A DNA stretch of 64,000 nucleotides from Stieleria maiorica (GTDB lineage: Bacteria > Planctomycetota > Planctomycetia > Pirellulales > Pirellulaceae): contig NZ_CP036264.1 in assembly GCF_008035925.1 (NCBI RefSeq), positions 4,338,402 through 4,402,401 on the forward strand, in the 5' to 3' direction. Below the pieces are notes generated by a model. That model saw only the letters and a list, made by a program, of their open reading frames with translations. It had not been told where the DNA came from and made no database searches. A program made the position numbers and the translations under genes. Shown here in pieces: positions 28,910 to 38,233 of the stretch. The stretch's first letter is position 1. The number at the start of each line of letters is the position of its first letter.

Positions 28910-29707
28910 ATGCCAACGACCATCAACGGAATCGGGACCCAGTACTACGGCCGAAAGAACCCACGTGTGTACGGCGGCATCTGTGATTCGTGCCAACGAC
29001 ATGTCACGCTGACCGATTACGAAACCGGCTACTTCTTCGTCGTGCTGTTCATTCCGGTCATCCCGCTGGGAAAGAAGCAGATCATCGGCGAGTGCTCGGT
29101 CTGTCGCCGACACCGGGTGATGCCGCTGAAAGAGTGGGAGCGGATTCGGGAGGAAAATCTGGAGTCGGGGCTGGCCAATCTGGCCGAGAACATGGACGAC
29201 CCGTCAAAAGCATTGGAATTGTTGCAAAGCATGACGGTTTTCAACCAGCTTGATGAAGCGATGGAGTTGGCCGCTGCGACGGCGAAGCAGCACGCCAATG
29301 ATTTCGACACCCTGGTCGACATCGGGTCCTGGTACGAACGCCAGGGCCACACAAAGCTGTCCGATCAATGCTTCGATCAAGCGATCCAACTCGATCCGCA
29401 GCATCCGACCAGCAAACGCATTCAGGGTGTCGACGCGCTGCAGTCGGGTAACCCCAACGAAGCCGCCAAGTTCTTTGAGCCGCTGCGCAAGTCCGCTGAT
29501 TTCTATGACCCGTCGTTATTCTACATGTTGGCCGGCGCTTACCAGGCAAAAGAAATGCACGAAGAGGCGATCATGGAGTTCAAGGATCTGTTGACGCGGA
29601 TCCCGGAATTCGGAAAGGACAAGGAGTTCCGTAAGGCGGTCAAGAAATCCGAGAAGGCGATGGGAAGTCCGACATCGATTCTGCCCAAGAAGGGAATCTT
29701 TGGGTAG
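28910..29707 (+). CDS. Zinc-ribbon and TPR protein
   Basis: 265 residues from the ATG at 28910; longer readings run through the family B repeat and are rejected. A four-Cys pair, GICDSC near residue 24 and GECSVC near 62, flanks a hydrophobic run (YFFVVLFIPVIPLG), so the N-terminus is a zinc-ribbon-like module around a possible membrane hairpin. Residues about 85-260 are TPR-like helices (FDTLVDIGSWYERQGHTKLS, DQAIQLDPQHPTSKR, AGAYQAKEMHEEAIMEFKDL). It is probably a scaffold protein at the membrane. The ankyrin gene follows with no gap. Confidence 0.82.
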   Translation: MPTTINGIGTQYYGRKNPRVYGGICDSCQRHVTLTDYETGYFFVVLFIPVIPLGKKQIIGECSVCRRHRVMPLKEWERIREENLESGLANLAENMDDPSKALELLQSMTVFNQLDEAMELAAATAKQHANDFDTLVDIGSWYERQGHTKLSDQCFDQAIQLDPQHPTSKRIQGVDALQSGNPNEAAKFFEPLRKSADFYDPSLFYMLAGAYQAKEMHEEAIMEFKDLLTRIPEFGKDKEFRKAVKKSEKAMGSPTSILPKKGIFG

Positions 29708-30349
29708 GTGGCTCAATCACGTAGCGTACCGATGAACGCTGGCTCACAGGATCTGAAGCGCGCCGCCTTCGACGGCGACCTTGACACGGTTCGCCGTCTG
29801 GTCGAATCCGGAGTGGACGTCAACGCGACTGAATCGCACGGCTCCGGCACGCTGCTGAACTTTCATCCGCACATCACCGAGTACCTGCTGGCCATGGGGG
29901 CCGACCCGAATCGCCAGGCCAACGAGCACGGGGCGTCGGTGTTGGCCGGACTCTGCTATGTCAACCAAGTCGAGTGCGCGCGGCTGCTGCTTCAACACGG
30001 TGCGGTCCCGGATCGCGGCCGTGACGAGACGCTGGAAACGCCGCTCCACCACGGGCTGGCCGGTGATGCGGGCGTCGAGCTGGTGGAGTTGCTGATACGG
30101 CACGGAGCCGATCTGAATGCGGTGACCAAGCCCGGGATCGTCAGTTGTAATTTCTATGGCCAGACACCGACACGCGGCGAAACACCGCTGCACCGTGCGG
30201 CCGCCTATGCGTCCATGGAAATCGTCCAGCGGCTGGTTGACGCCGGCGGTGATCGTGAAATTGCCGATTCCGACGGGTACTTGCCATACCATTGGGCAGG
30301 CTGGCACCGACGATCGAAAGAATTGGTTCTTCTGCTAAGGCCGTGGTAA
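29708..30349 (+). CDS. Ankyrin repeat protein
   Basis: 213 residues if read from the GTG that follows directly after the TPR gene stop; an ATG at 29732 gives 205 residues and is equally plausible. No signal peptide. Ankyrin repeats are visible as DLKRAAFDGDLDTVRRLVES, VECARLLLQHGAVPDRG, VELVELLIRHGADLNAV and TPLHRAAAYASMEIVQRLVD. A protein-protein interaction scaffold; the immediate linkage to the TPR gene suggests the two are co-translated partners. Confidence 0.87.
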   Translation: MAQSRSVPMNAGSQDLKRAAFDGDLDTVRRLVESGVDVNATESHGSGTLLNFHPHITEYLLAMGADPNRQANEHGASVLAGLCYVNQVECARLLLQHGAVPDRGRDETLETPLHHGLAGDAGVELVELLIRHGADLNAVTKPGIVSCNFYGQTPTRGETPLHRAAAYASMEIVQRLVDAGGDREIADSDGYLPYHWAGWHRRSKELVLLLRPW

Positions 30350-30755
30350 AAGGTTTCGTTTCGCGACTCGAGGTTCGACCGCCGACGCCGGCGCCCGTGG
30401 CTTTGTCGGAGAAGGGCGCCCGTGGCTTTGTCCGAGAAGGGCGCCCGTGGCTTTGTCCGAGAAGGGCGCCCGTGGCTTTGTCCGAGAAGGGCGCCCGTGG
30501 CTTTGTCCGAGAAGGGCGCCCGTGGCTTTGTCGGGGAAGGGCGACGTGGAGATCGTGGTGGGTCGCACGCGTTTTGGTACGGCGCGGCCGTGAGGCTCCG
30601 TGTCCGATGACGGGTGAAACGTTGGCGGCACGTGGGGCGTGCGGGGACGATCGCCCGAAAAAGGCTGTCGTCCGGGTGGGGGAACACCGGTGGGGAATCT
30701 GGTATATCCTGTGCCGCACCTCGATCCAAACGCCATACTCGCCCCACCGTTTCTG
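30350..30755. other. Intergenic region with minisatellite
   Basis: Between the ankyrin gene and the CSLREA pseudogene. It holds the six-unit 25-bp array at 30393-30542; the remaining 200 bases show no supported feature. Confidence 0.6.
30393..30542. repeat. 25-bp tandem repeat, six units
   Basis: Units of 25 bp (GCCCGTGGCTTTGTCCGAGA then AGGGC) begin at 30393 and repeat with exact period to 30542. The second to fifth units are identical; the first and last differ by one or two bases. Each unit starts GCCC and ends GGGC, so adjacent junctions form short GGGCGCCC palindromes. No spacers are present. The period is not a multiple of three. Confidence 0.95.
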
Positions 30756-31724
30756 ATGATTGCATCTCGCTTTCGACCGCGACTTGAACCACTTGAACTG
30801 CGGCGACTGCTTGCGACATTGGTCGTGACCAGTGCCGCGGACAATCTGGCGACCGATGGGTTGTTGACGCTTCGTGAGGCCGTGGCGGCTGCGAACAACA
30901 ACACCAGTGTTGACGGCAGCGTCGCCGGCGATCCGGGCAGCGACACGATCGAGTTTGCGCCCTCGTTAAGTGGAGTTGCGATCGATTTGGCACTGGGCGA
31001 AATCGAGATCAGCGAATCGATTTGTTTACGACGATCTGGACCTGATCGGCCCGGGGGCCGATAAATTGACGATCGATGGCGACAACCAAAATCGCCAGTT
31101 CGTTTTCCAGGCCAATGAAGACATCGGCCTGACGTTTTTGATTCAGGGGCTGAGGCTGACCGGCGGTAAGTCGCCTTCATCCGGCGGCGCGATTTACGCA
31201 TTGCGAAACCGCTTGGTGGTCAGGGATTGCCACTTCGAAGGGAATCAGTCGCCACAAGCAGCCGGTGCGATTTTTGCCAACAACATGACCGCCCACGTGC
31301 TTCACTCGTCGTTCGTGGACAACGAAGCAGCGGGGAATGGTGGTGCGATCGGCGGCTTCAATGCGTCACTGGAGTTGGTCGGGATCACCGCCAGCGGAGA
31401 TCAATCCGGGCAACACGGCGGCGCGGTGCACAGTCGGATCACCGATGGCAATGTCGTTCGGTTGACCACCATCGAAGGCTCAACATTTGTCGGCAACTTC
31501 GCTCCGATCGGCGCCGACTTTGTCATCCGCCCCAATGCCGGGCTCGATGGCAACGCCGAAACGGACGGATTTCCCCAATCGATGCCTTGATTGTGATCAA
31601 TTTCATCGCCCGCCAGTCGGGTGAAGGGGAAGGCGGTCAGGTGATCAGCGACTTTTTAAAGCCCGTTTCGCCGCAGACCGTAGACCGGGTGATCGAGGAT
31701 TGGACGCTTCCGCATTTGGGCTGA
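30756..31724 (+). pseudogene. Frameshifted CSLREA-type secreted protein with dockerin-like end
   Basis: The reading begins at ATG 30756 with RFRPRLEPLELRRLLA, the N-terminal export-type motif common in planctomycete surface proteins, then a CSLREA-like block (LTLREAVAAANNN). The frame is lost at about 31018-31045: the matching continuation (DDLDLIGPGADKLTIDGDNQ) is in another frame. That frame holds right-handed beta-helix-like repeats (SSGGAIYALRNRLVVRDC, AAGNGGAIGGF) and fails again near 31556. A third frame gives NGRISPIDALIVINF, the dockerin-like tail typical of these proteins, ending at 31724. The family is usually much longer, so an internal deletion is likely too. It is a decayed surface adhesin-type gene unless these are sequencing errors. 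Confidence 0.82.
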
Positions 31725-31803
31725 CAGCCCATCGCCGGTGCCGCGGGCTGCTATAATCGCGGACCCTGCCTTCGAATCCATCCCCCATTCCCTCCCGCTC
31801 GCC

Positions 31804-33090
31804 ATGGTCATGTCAAACCGAAGAACCCTGCTCAAAGCGGCCGGCATCGCCGCCGTTTCCCCTTTGGCGTTGGGCACCGCGATCCGCCCCCGCCCGGCCA
31901 GCGCGGCCGCCAGTGAACGGATTCGATTGGGAGTGATCGGGATCGGACCGCGATGCCGGTACGTACTAGGGGGCATGTTGAAACACGCCGATGTCGAGTG
32001 TGTCACGATCGCCGATGTCCAAGCGACCCGTCGTGAACAGGGAAAACAACTGGTCGACCAGCAGTACGGCAACACCAACTGTGAGACGGTGATCGACTTT
32101 CGACGCGTGTTAGACCGCAAGGACATCGACGCGGTTCTGATCGCCACGGGAGACCGCTGGCACGCAACCGCATCGATGCTGGCCGCCGAAGCGGGAAAGG
32201 ACGTCTACAGCGAAAAACCATGCGGCATCACGATCGATCTTTGTCGCCGGCTTTCCGAAACCATCGAAAGAACCGGACGCGTCTTTCAAGCCGGCACGCA
32301 ACGCCGCACGGTCGCTAATTTTGCCCAAGCCGTTCAGCTCGCCCACTCGGGGAAGCTCGGAAAACTTCAAACGCTGCACGCGACCGTTTACATTCCGGAG
32401 ATCAACACGACTTGGTTGCCGGGACAGCCGACGCCGGACCGCCAGGTGTGCGATTGGAACCTTTGGTTGGGGCCGGCCCCCTGGCGTCCCTTCCATCAAG
32501 ACTACGTCAACGGTCGCTGGCGCGGGTACGTCGATTTTGATTCCGGCGCGCGGTTGCTGGATTGGGGCGCCCACACGGTGGATTTGTGTCAGTGGGCCAA
32601 CCAAGCTGACGAGACGATGCCGGTCGAATACACGCCGGACGAAACCGGGATCACCGCCCAGTATGAGAGTGGTGTGAAATTGAGGATCCATTTCTTGGAA
32701 ACCCCCTTCGGCCAGCGGCCGGGTTGGGTCCAGTCGCTGGGGACCTGTCCGGTCCGTTTCGAAGGCACGCAAGGATCGGTCGAAGTCGGTGATAGCGGGG
32801 GCATCGTGATCAAACCCGAATCGATCGGCAGCGGATTGCCGGAGCTGCCGAAGAAAAAGTCGGGGTTGGACGTCGAAGCCCACTCGAGAAACTTTCTGGA
32901 CTGCATCAAGTCGCGCCAGTTGCCCAACGCGAATCATGTCGTCATGCGTCGATCGCACACCGCGTCACACGCCGCGGCGCTCTCGTGGTTGTTGCAGCGG
33001 ACTCTGCGGGTCGATCCGGCGACGGAAACATTCGTCGGTGATGACGAAGCGAACCGGCTGCGTTTTCGTCCCGAGCGGGACTGGGCGTGA
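31804..33090 (+). CDS. Gfo/Idh/MocA oxidoreductase, Tat-exported
   Basis: 428 residues from ATG 31804 (ATG 31810 is also possible). A Tat signal NRRTLLKAAGIAAVSPLAL opens the protein. The NAD(P)-binding Rossmann part follows with RLGVIGIGPRCRYV near residue 42, and the EKPCG motif near 138, which carries the conserved Lys of the family. The C-terminal half is the usual alpha/beta substrate domain (LLDWGAHTVDLCQWAN near 242). It probably oxidises or reduces a sugar or inositol derivative in the periplasm with a tightly bound cofactor. A paralogue lies at 49307-50815. Confidence 0.92.
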   Translation: MVMSNRRTLLKAAGIAAVSPLALGTAIRPRPASAAASERIRLGVIGIGPRCRYVLGGMLKHADVECVTIADVQATRREQGKQLVDQQYGNTNCETVIDFRRVLDRKDIDAVLIATGDRWHATASMLAAEAGKDVYSEKPCGITIDLCRRLSETIERTGRVFQAGTQRRTVANFAQAVQLAHSGKLGKLQTLHATVYIPEINTTWLPGQPTPDRQVCDWNLWLGPAPWRPFHQDYVNGRWRGYVDFDSGARLLDWGAHTVDLCQWANQADETMPVEYTPDETGITAQYESGVKLRIHFLETPFGQRPGWVQSLGTCPVRFEGTQGSVEVGDSGGIVIKPESIGSGLPELPKKKSGLDVEAHSRNFLDCIKSRQLPNANHVVMRRSHTASHAAALSWLLQRTLRVDPATETFVGDDEANRLRFRPERDWA

Positions 33091-33162
33091 TTCGGGACGC
33101 CGGTGCTCTCTTTGACAGGCTGGAAGCCTATCCCACTTTTTTGCGATTCATTCAGGTTTAAA

Positions 33163-34401
33163 ATGTTCTGCTCTCGATACTCGGTGTCCTGTCTCGCTGC
33201 CGTGTTTGTGCTCGCGTCCTGCCGTGCCGATGCCGGGGATTGGCTCGGTTTTCGGGGGGACGGCCGGTCGTTTGATCCCGAGGCCAAGACGCCCGCCGAG
33301 TTTGATTCTGAATCCGGTAAGAACATCGCCTGGCGGGTGGCAACGACGGGACGAGGGATCGGTGGTCCATTGGTGATCGGGGATCAAGTGATCGTGACCG
33401 GATGCGGCGGCGAAGACGAACGCGATTTGTATGTCGAATCGTATTCGGTCGCCGACGGAAAACGGTTGTGGTCGCGGCCGATGCGTGCCACCGGCCGGCC
33501 GTTCACCCACCCGACCAGCTCCAACGCGTCGCCGACGCCGGCCAGCGACGGCGAGCGGATCTTTGCGTTGTTCAGCAGCTGTGATCTGGTTTGCTATGAC
33601 CTCCAGGGGCATTTGATTTGGTACCGCGCCCTGGCGATCGATCATCCCAAAACCGGCAACGATATCAGCATGAGCAGCTCGCCGGTCGTCGTCGATGGCG
33701 TGGTGGTCGTGCAGCTCGAAAACCAAGGTGATTCCTTTGCCGCGGGGATCGACGCGAGCAGTGGCGAGATCCTGTGGACCAATGACCGCAGTGCGTCGTC
33801 CAACTGGTCGTCACCGCAACCGGTCGAGAGCGAAGACGGGATCTCGGCCGTCGCGATGCACAATGGGTCAGGGGTCGAGTTGGTCGATGCCAAGTCCGGT
33901 GAAGTGCTGAAGCGTTTTGACGTTTCCGGCGACGGGACTGCATCGAGCACGTTTGCATCGCCGTACATCATTGTGCCCGGGCAATCGACCACGGCGATCC
34001 GATTGAGTGCCGCGGAAGCCGAAGGGGATGACGCGGTTGCGACGATTCAGTGGCAGAGCAACAAGCTGCGTCCCCAGCGATGCAGCCCGGTGGCATCGAG
34101 TGACCGGATCTACATGGGGCGCGGAAGCACGTTGATGGCCGGATCGATCAGTGACGGATCGGTCTTGTGGACGGCCCGGCTGGGAAAGCTGAACAACGTG
34201 TGGGCGACACCGGTCTTGACCGCGACGGGACTGTACGTCGTCGGATCGGACGGCAAAGTCATCGTGGTTGAAGACCAGGGCGACAAGGGAGAAGTGATCG
34301 CCGAGTCGGACCTGGGCGAATCGGTCTTGGCCAGCCCCGCCGTCAGCGGCAATGCCCTGTATTTCCGCAGCGAGAATGGGCTGATCAAGGTCGCAGGCTA
34401 G
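33163..34401 (+). CDS. Exported PQQ-like beta-propeller protein
   Basis: 412 residues from ATG 33163, with a signal peptide (MFCSRYSVSCLAAVFVLASC, then RADAGDW). Repeated PQQ/BamB-like blades are seen: GRGIGGPLVIGDQVIVTGCG, SSPVVVDGVVVVQLENQG, SVLWTARLGKLNNVWATPVL and GLYVVGSDGKVIVVEDQG. A propeller of about seven blades is expected. Without quinoprotein catalytic residues that I can point to, it is better called PQQ-like than a dehydrogenase. It is convergent with the UvrC-like gene, the two stop codons sharing the bases CTAG. Confidence 0.88.
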   Translation: MFCSRYSVSCLAAVFVLASCRADAGDWLGFRGDGRSFDPEAKTPAEFDSESGKNIAWRVATTGRGIGGPLVIGDQVIVTGCGGEDERDLYVESYSVADGKRLWSRPMRATGRPFTHPTSSNASPTPASDGERIFALFSSCDLVCYDLQGHLIWYRALAIDHPKTGNDISMSSSPVVVDGVVVVQLENQGDSFAAGIDASSGEILWTNDRSASSNWSSPQPVESEDGISAVAMHNGSGVELVDAKSGEVLKRFDVSGDGTASSTFASPYIIVPGQSTTAIRLSAAEAEGDDAVATIQWQSNKLRPQRCSPVASSDRIYMGRGSTLMAGSISDGSVLWTARLGKLNNVWATPVLTATGLYVVGSDGKVIVVEDQGDKGEVIAESDLGESVLASPAVSGNALYFRSENGLIKVAG

Positions 34402-35582
34402 GCGGTCATCGATTTTCGATAGTACTTTCGTCCGGCTTGTTCGGGGGCGAAGGTGCGGTCGAGTTCCTGGGAGTGTTTTCGGAACCACGAGGCGACGGTG
34501 CCCAGCGTGTAGGGAAACGGGCCGTGGCCGCGGTCGGCGGCGCTCTCCAAAGTCGCTTTCCATCCGTTGATGGTCGGTTTCATCGCTTGATAGGCGTCTC
34601 GGCCGATCGGTGTGGCCGCCACCGCGCTGACTTCGCCGCAGTGGATCAGGTACCACAGATGGCAACCGTCATAGCCGGGTACCGCGTACACGAAGCTGTA
34701 CTTGCGCCGGGCGGTTGCCAGCATCGTCAGTTTGCGATGCACGTAGCGGAGCGATTTGAGCGTCTGTTGGACCCGGCCGGCGAGTTCGTACTGGCGATCG
34801 GCCGACGCGGTTTCCATGCGTTCTTGAAGCACCACGAGCGGTTCGTCGTTGAAGCCATCGAGGAAGCTCTCCGCCGCATTGACTTGCGCGGCATACTCGC
34901 CGCGTGTGCATGCGGCCGCGCACGGCCCCATGCAGGTGTTCAGCTCCAAACGCAGACAACCGGGGCGGTGATCGATGTCGAACAGGGACAGTTGTTCGGC
35001 AAACTGGAACGTTTGCTGTTGGCTGCAATCGCGCAGCCGAAAGACCTTGTTCAGTGCGTCGACGGCGTTTGCCATGCGTTTGGCACCAAAAAAGGGCCCC
35101 TGCAGTGAAATGTATTCCTTGGGGATCTTGGGGGAGAGAAAGAACTGCGGTGCGGGGCCGCGTCCCAGGCACAGGTAGACCGGGCGTTGGCGTTTGGGAA
35201 CGCCTTGCACGTTCCAGCGGGGCGTGAACTTGCGAATCAGTTGTTGCTCTCGCAAGAGCGCGGCAAACTCGCTCGGTTGCGTCTCCCACTGGATCGCGCG
35301 AGCGTTTTCGATGATGCGTCCGCCTTTTTCGTCTTCGTTGGCGGTGCTGAAATAGCTGAGCAGCCGATTGCGAAGTGATTTGCTTTTGCCGACGTAGATC
35401 AGTTCCCCGCGTCGATCGAGCATCCCGTAGACGCCAGGCACTCTGGGACAAGACTGGCTGATCTGACGTTTCAACGATGATTTGGACGTCCCGCCGACGG
35501 CTTCGATCGGGCGAGCGGTGCGGGGATTGAACGGATCGATCCCGAATCCGATTTCGTCGTGATTTGGTGCTAGCACGTCCAC
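34398..35582 (-). CDS. GIY-YIG nuclease of UvrC N-terminal type (short form)
   Basis: 394 residues from a GTG at 35582, which has AGGGAAGGG at 35589-35597; a TTG 46 codons upstream also lies in frame. The GIY-YIG domain is at about 48-130 (GVYGMLDRRGELIYVGKSKS, with Arg in RNRLL). Next comes a Cys cluster, GCLRLELNTCMGPCAAAC near 225, as in the Fe-S motif of UvrC, and a UVR-like helix pair near 270 (LQERMETASADRQYELAGRV). UvrC proteins are about 600 residues with a C-terminal RNase H-like nuclease and HhH; both are missing. It may make only the 3' incision, like Cho, or serve another repair role. Confidence 0.85.
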   Translation of the reverse strand: MDVLAPNHDEIGFGIDPFNPRTARPIEAVGGTSKSSLKRQISQSCPRVPGVYGMLDRRGELIYVGKSKSLRNRLLSYFSTANEDEKGGRIIENARAIQWETQPSEFAALLREQQLIRKFTPRWNVQGVPKRQRPVYLCLGRGPAPQFFLSPKIPKEYISLQGPFFGAKRMANAVDALNKVFRLRDCSQQQTFQFAEQLSLFDIDHRPGCLRLELNTCMGPCAAACTRGEYAAQVNAAESFLDGFNDEPLVVLQERMETASADRQYELAGRVQQTLKSLRYVHRKLTMLATARRKYSFVYAVPGYDGCHLWYLIHCGEVSAVAATPIGRDAYQAMKPTINGWKATLESAADRGHGPFPYTLGTVASWFRKHSQELDRTFAPEQAGRKYYRKSMTA

Positions 35583-35588
35583 CTGGCG

Positions 35589-35597
35589 CCCTTCCCT
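35589..35597 (-). promoter_or_regulatory. Ribosome-binding site deciding the GTG start of the UvrC-like gene
   Basis: On the minus strand AGGGAAGGG ends 6 nt before the GTG at 35582. It is the only good site near the 5' end of this open frame. Confidence 0.7.
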
Positions 35598-35716
35598 GAG
35601 ATTACTCACCGACCGTTCAAGCCGACAGTATGGCGGATCCGGGCGGGTTTTGGAAATCGCAGTTTTCTCGCGATTCTCGTTGCGTCGATCCAATCGCCGC
35701 AACGACGCAGCAGTGA

Positions 35717-38233
35717 TCAATCGGCCAATTCAGGCATTGGGGCGTTTTCAGCCGGCGTCACGCGCGGCTCCTCGGTGCTTTCGGCTTGCTGGATGAGTTC
35801 CGATTGGGTGGTGCGACACAGCTCCAACAACTCGTTGGTATCGTGCAGCAACGCGAGCCACGAGATCTCTTGTTCGCTGGCCCGCTCGCGAATTCGATCG
35901 GCCGCTTTGGCGATCGAGTCGATGTCGCAGCTGCGGGCGTACATTCCCAAACGGGCGGCCAGCGTTTGCATCCCCTCGGTGTCCTGGCTGTCGATCGCCG
36001 CGGCCAGACGTTCGACTTGGAATCCGATCTGGATCGCCGCTTCGCTGTTGGCGGTGGTGTCTTCTTCGGGTTTGCTGGTGATGACGCTGGCGAAATGCTC
36101 GACCAATTCCGGGTCGAACTGCGATCCGGCGTAGCGTCGCAATTCGTCGATCGCGACTTGATGCGAGCAACCCTCGCGGTAGACGCGGTCGGAAACCATG
36201 GAGTCATAGCTGTCACAGATCGACAGGATCCGGGCCCCGAGGGGGATTTCAGGCCCCACGGGAAGGTTTCGAAAGCGGCCCGAGCCGTCGAAATGTGCTT
36301 GTCGAAACTGAACGGTTTCGGTCAGTTCCTGACATTCGAATGCCGTCTCGATCAGTTCCACGCCGATGCGATCGTGCCACGCGATCAACTCCATTTCATC
36401 GGGGCTGAGCTTGCCGCGTTTGAGCAGGATTTCGTCTGAAACGCCGACCTTGCCGATGTCGTGAAGCAGCGCGGCGATTTCCAGAATGTATTGGCTGCCG
36501 GCGTCCATGTATTGTTTGGAGACCCGCGAACAGAGGTCGGCCACTCGCCGGCTGTGTTGCGCCGTGGCGGCGTCGCGATAGGACAGCGACGCGATCAATG
36601 CGGTCACCGCCTGATAAGGGATTTCGGCGCGTTCCCGCGATTCCGGTTCTCCGCCTTCCATTTGCGACAGTTCGGGACTGTAGGGAATCACACAGTTGCG
36701 TCCGCCGCGTTTGGCGGCGTACAAGCACACGTCCGCCTGGTTGATCAGCTCTTGCGGATCGGCTGCGTCGAAGCGAGTTTCGGAAACACCGACGCTGGCG
36801 GTCAATCGCAGTTGAGCCGGTTCGGTGAAGGTGATTTTTTCGATCGACGCTCGAGTTTGCTCGGCCAGATCGAGCGCGGTTTCGAAATCGATGCCGGGAA
36901 GCAGCACACAGAACTCTTCACCGCCATAGCGGCAAACCAATCCGTGCTCGCCGTGTTCCTCGCGCAGCACACGCGACACTTCGCGCAAGACATCGTCGCC
37001 GATGGCGTGCCCGTAGGTGTCGTTGACCCGCTTGAAGTGGTCATTGTCGAACATGATGCACGAGAGCGGCTTCTGTTCGGCGGCGGCGGTTTTCCAGAGG
37101 TGCCCGAATCGTTCGAAGAATGCGCGACGGTTCAGGCAACCGGTCAAGGCGTCGGTGGTGGCCAGGATCTCCAGCTCACGGTTTTTCTCTTCGATTTCAT
37201 CGCGACTTTCACGCAACATGCTCAGCATCGCTTCGAGCTGTTTGCGGTGTTCTTCGATGTGGGTGACGTCACGGAATGTCGCCAAGGCCCCGCGTCGGGA
37301 GCTGCCGCCGCCGATCGGGGCGGCGTTAACCGAAAAGATCCGCTCGTCGCCATCATGGACCTTCAGGTGCAAGATTTGCTCGGTGATCGTTGCGGATTCG
37401 TCGATCGCCGTCATCCAAGGGTAACTATCCTGGGAATCGCTGTTCTCAAACGTCCACGGCAATTCGTTGGCGCGAGAATTCACCAACAGCTCACTAGACA
37501 CGTCGACCGTCTCGGCGAACGCCCGGTTGGCCAACACGATTTTCGCCTTTTCGTCCAAGACCAACAGCCCTTCGGCAAGCGTGTCCAATGCCTGGCGGAC
37601 GCGTTCGGGCACGACCTGTGTGGTGCTGAATACCCGCATCACCTTGCCCACAAACAGGGTGTATCCGAACAAACCGGTGATGCAGTAAAACGCCAACAAA
37701 CGCATCAGCGGGTGTTCGGCGATGGCACCAAAGTTCGATCGGTCCGGGGCGCGAAAGCAAAACTCGACCGCGCCCCATTCACGTCGATTCAGCGTGATCG
37801 GCACGCTGATCGCGTCAATTCCCTCGCTGTCGGAGGAAACTTGCTGCCACAGATCGTCATGGTGCCCGGCATTGACTTTCAGATCGCCGTGTTTGCTGCG
37901 AACCCCGATCGAAAGCAGGTCGGCGTCTCGATCCACCAACGTCTCCGCCGTCGCGCGGAGGTCCACCCACTGCTGCTTCCGCACATGGGCCGCGGCGTTC
38001 ACCGCCACCGCTTCGCTAAGCCGGCGCCGTGAGTCGCTTTGGATTTGCGTCACGTCAGGCAATAGGCCGAACCAGTGACTAGCCAAAATCAGGCTAGCAC
38101 CGAGGCAGACCAACGCGATTGCGAGGCGAATCGACTGGAGATAAACCCTACCCAAGACGCAACTATTGAAAAAAAGCGAGTTCAAACAGTCAGCTCGGGG
38201 CGTCGCCACCCCGATCTTGGGCTGACCCGCCAT
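35717..38233 (-). CDS. Membrane GGDEF protein with PAS and degenerate HD-GYP domains
   Basis: 838 residues from ATG 38233; longer readings have no membrane or domain support. Order: transmembrane helix (about 33-55, VYLQSIRLAIALVCLGASLI), periplasmic sensor region, second membrane helix (about 190-215), PAS domain (about 235-350), GGDEF domain (active-site RYGGEEF near 435) and an HD-GYP-like domain (HSRRVADLC, LLHDIGKVG near 565). GGEEF is compatible with diguanylate cyclase activity; the usual RxxD inhibitory site before it is absent. In the HD-GYP part, HDIGK is intact but the HHxxxDGxGYP block reads RQAHFDGSGRF, so metal ligands are lost. A C-terminal helical bundle follows. It diverges from the TolC/M50 cluster. 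Confidence 0.88.
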   Translation of the reverse strand: MAGQPKIGVATPRADCLNSLFFNSCVLGRVYLQSIRLAIALVCLGASLILASHWFGLLPDVTQIQSDSRRRLSEAVAVNAAAHVRKQQWVDLRATAETLVDRDADLLSIGVRSKHGDLKVNAGHHDDLWQQVSSDSEGIDAISVPITLNRREWGAVEFCFRAPDRSNFGAIAEHPLMRLLAFYCITGLFGYTLFVGKVMRVFSTTQVVPERVRQALDTLAEGLLVLDEKAKIVLANRAFAETVDVSSELLVNSRANELPWTFENSDSQDSYPWMTAIDESATITEQILHLKVHDGDERIFSVNAAPIGGGSSRRGALATFRDVTHIEEHRKQLEAMLSMLRESRDEIEEKNRELEILATTDALTGCLNRRAFFERFGHLWKTAAAEQKPLSCIMFDNDHFKRVNDTYGHAIGDDVLREVSRVLREEHGEHGLVCRYGGEEFCVLLPGIDFETALDLAEQTRASIEKITFTEPAQLRLTASVGVSETRFDAADPQELINQADVCLYAAKRGGRNCVIPYSPELSQMEGGEPESRERAEIPYQAVTALIASLSYRDAATAQHSRRVADLCSRVSKQYMDAGSQYILEIAALLHDIGKVGVSDEILLKRGKLSPDEMELIAWHDRIGVELIETAFECQELTETVQFRQAHFDGSGRFRNLPVGPEIPLGARILSICDSYDSMVSDRVYREGCSHQVAIDELRRYAGSQFDPELVEHFASVITSKPEEDTTANSEAAIQIGFQVERLAAAIDSQDTEGMQTLAARLGMYARSCDIDSIAKAADRIRERASEQEISWLALLHDTNELLELCRTTQSELIQQAESTEEPRVTPAENAPMPELAD

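Noticed and set aside
30393-30542. CRISPR array
   Set aside because: The units are directly adjacent with no spacers, and no cas genes are present.
36461-38032. 523-codon plus-strand open frame opposite the GGDEF gene
   Set aside because: GC-rich antisense shadow of a gene whose PAS, GGDEF and HD motifs are clear on the minus strand.
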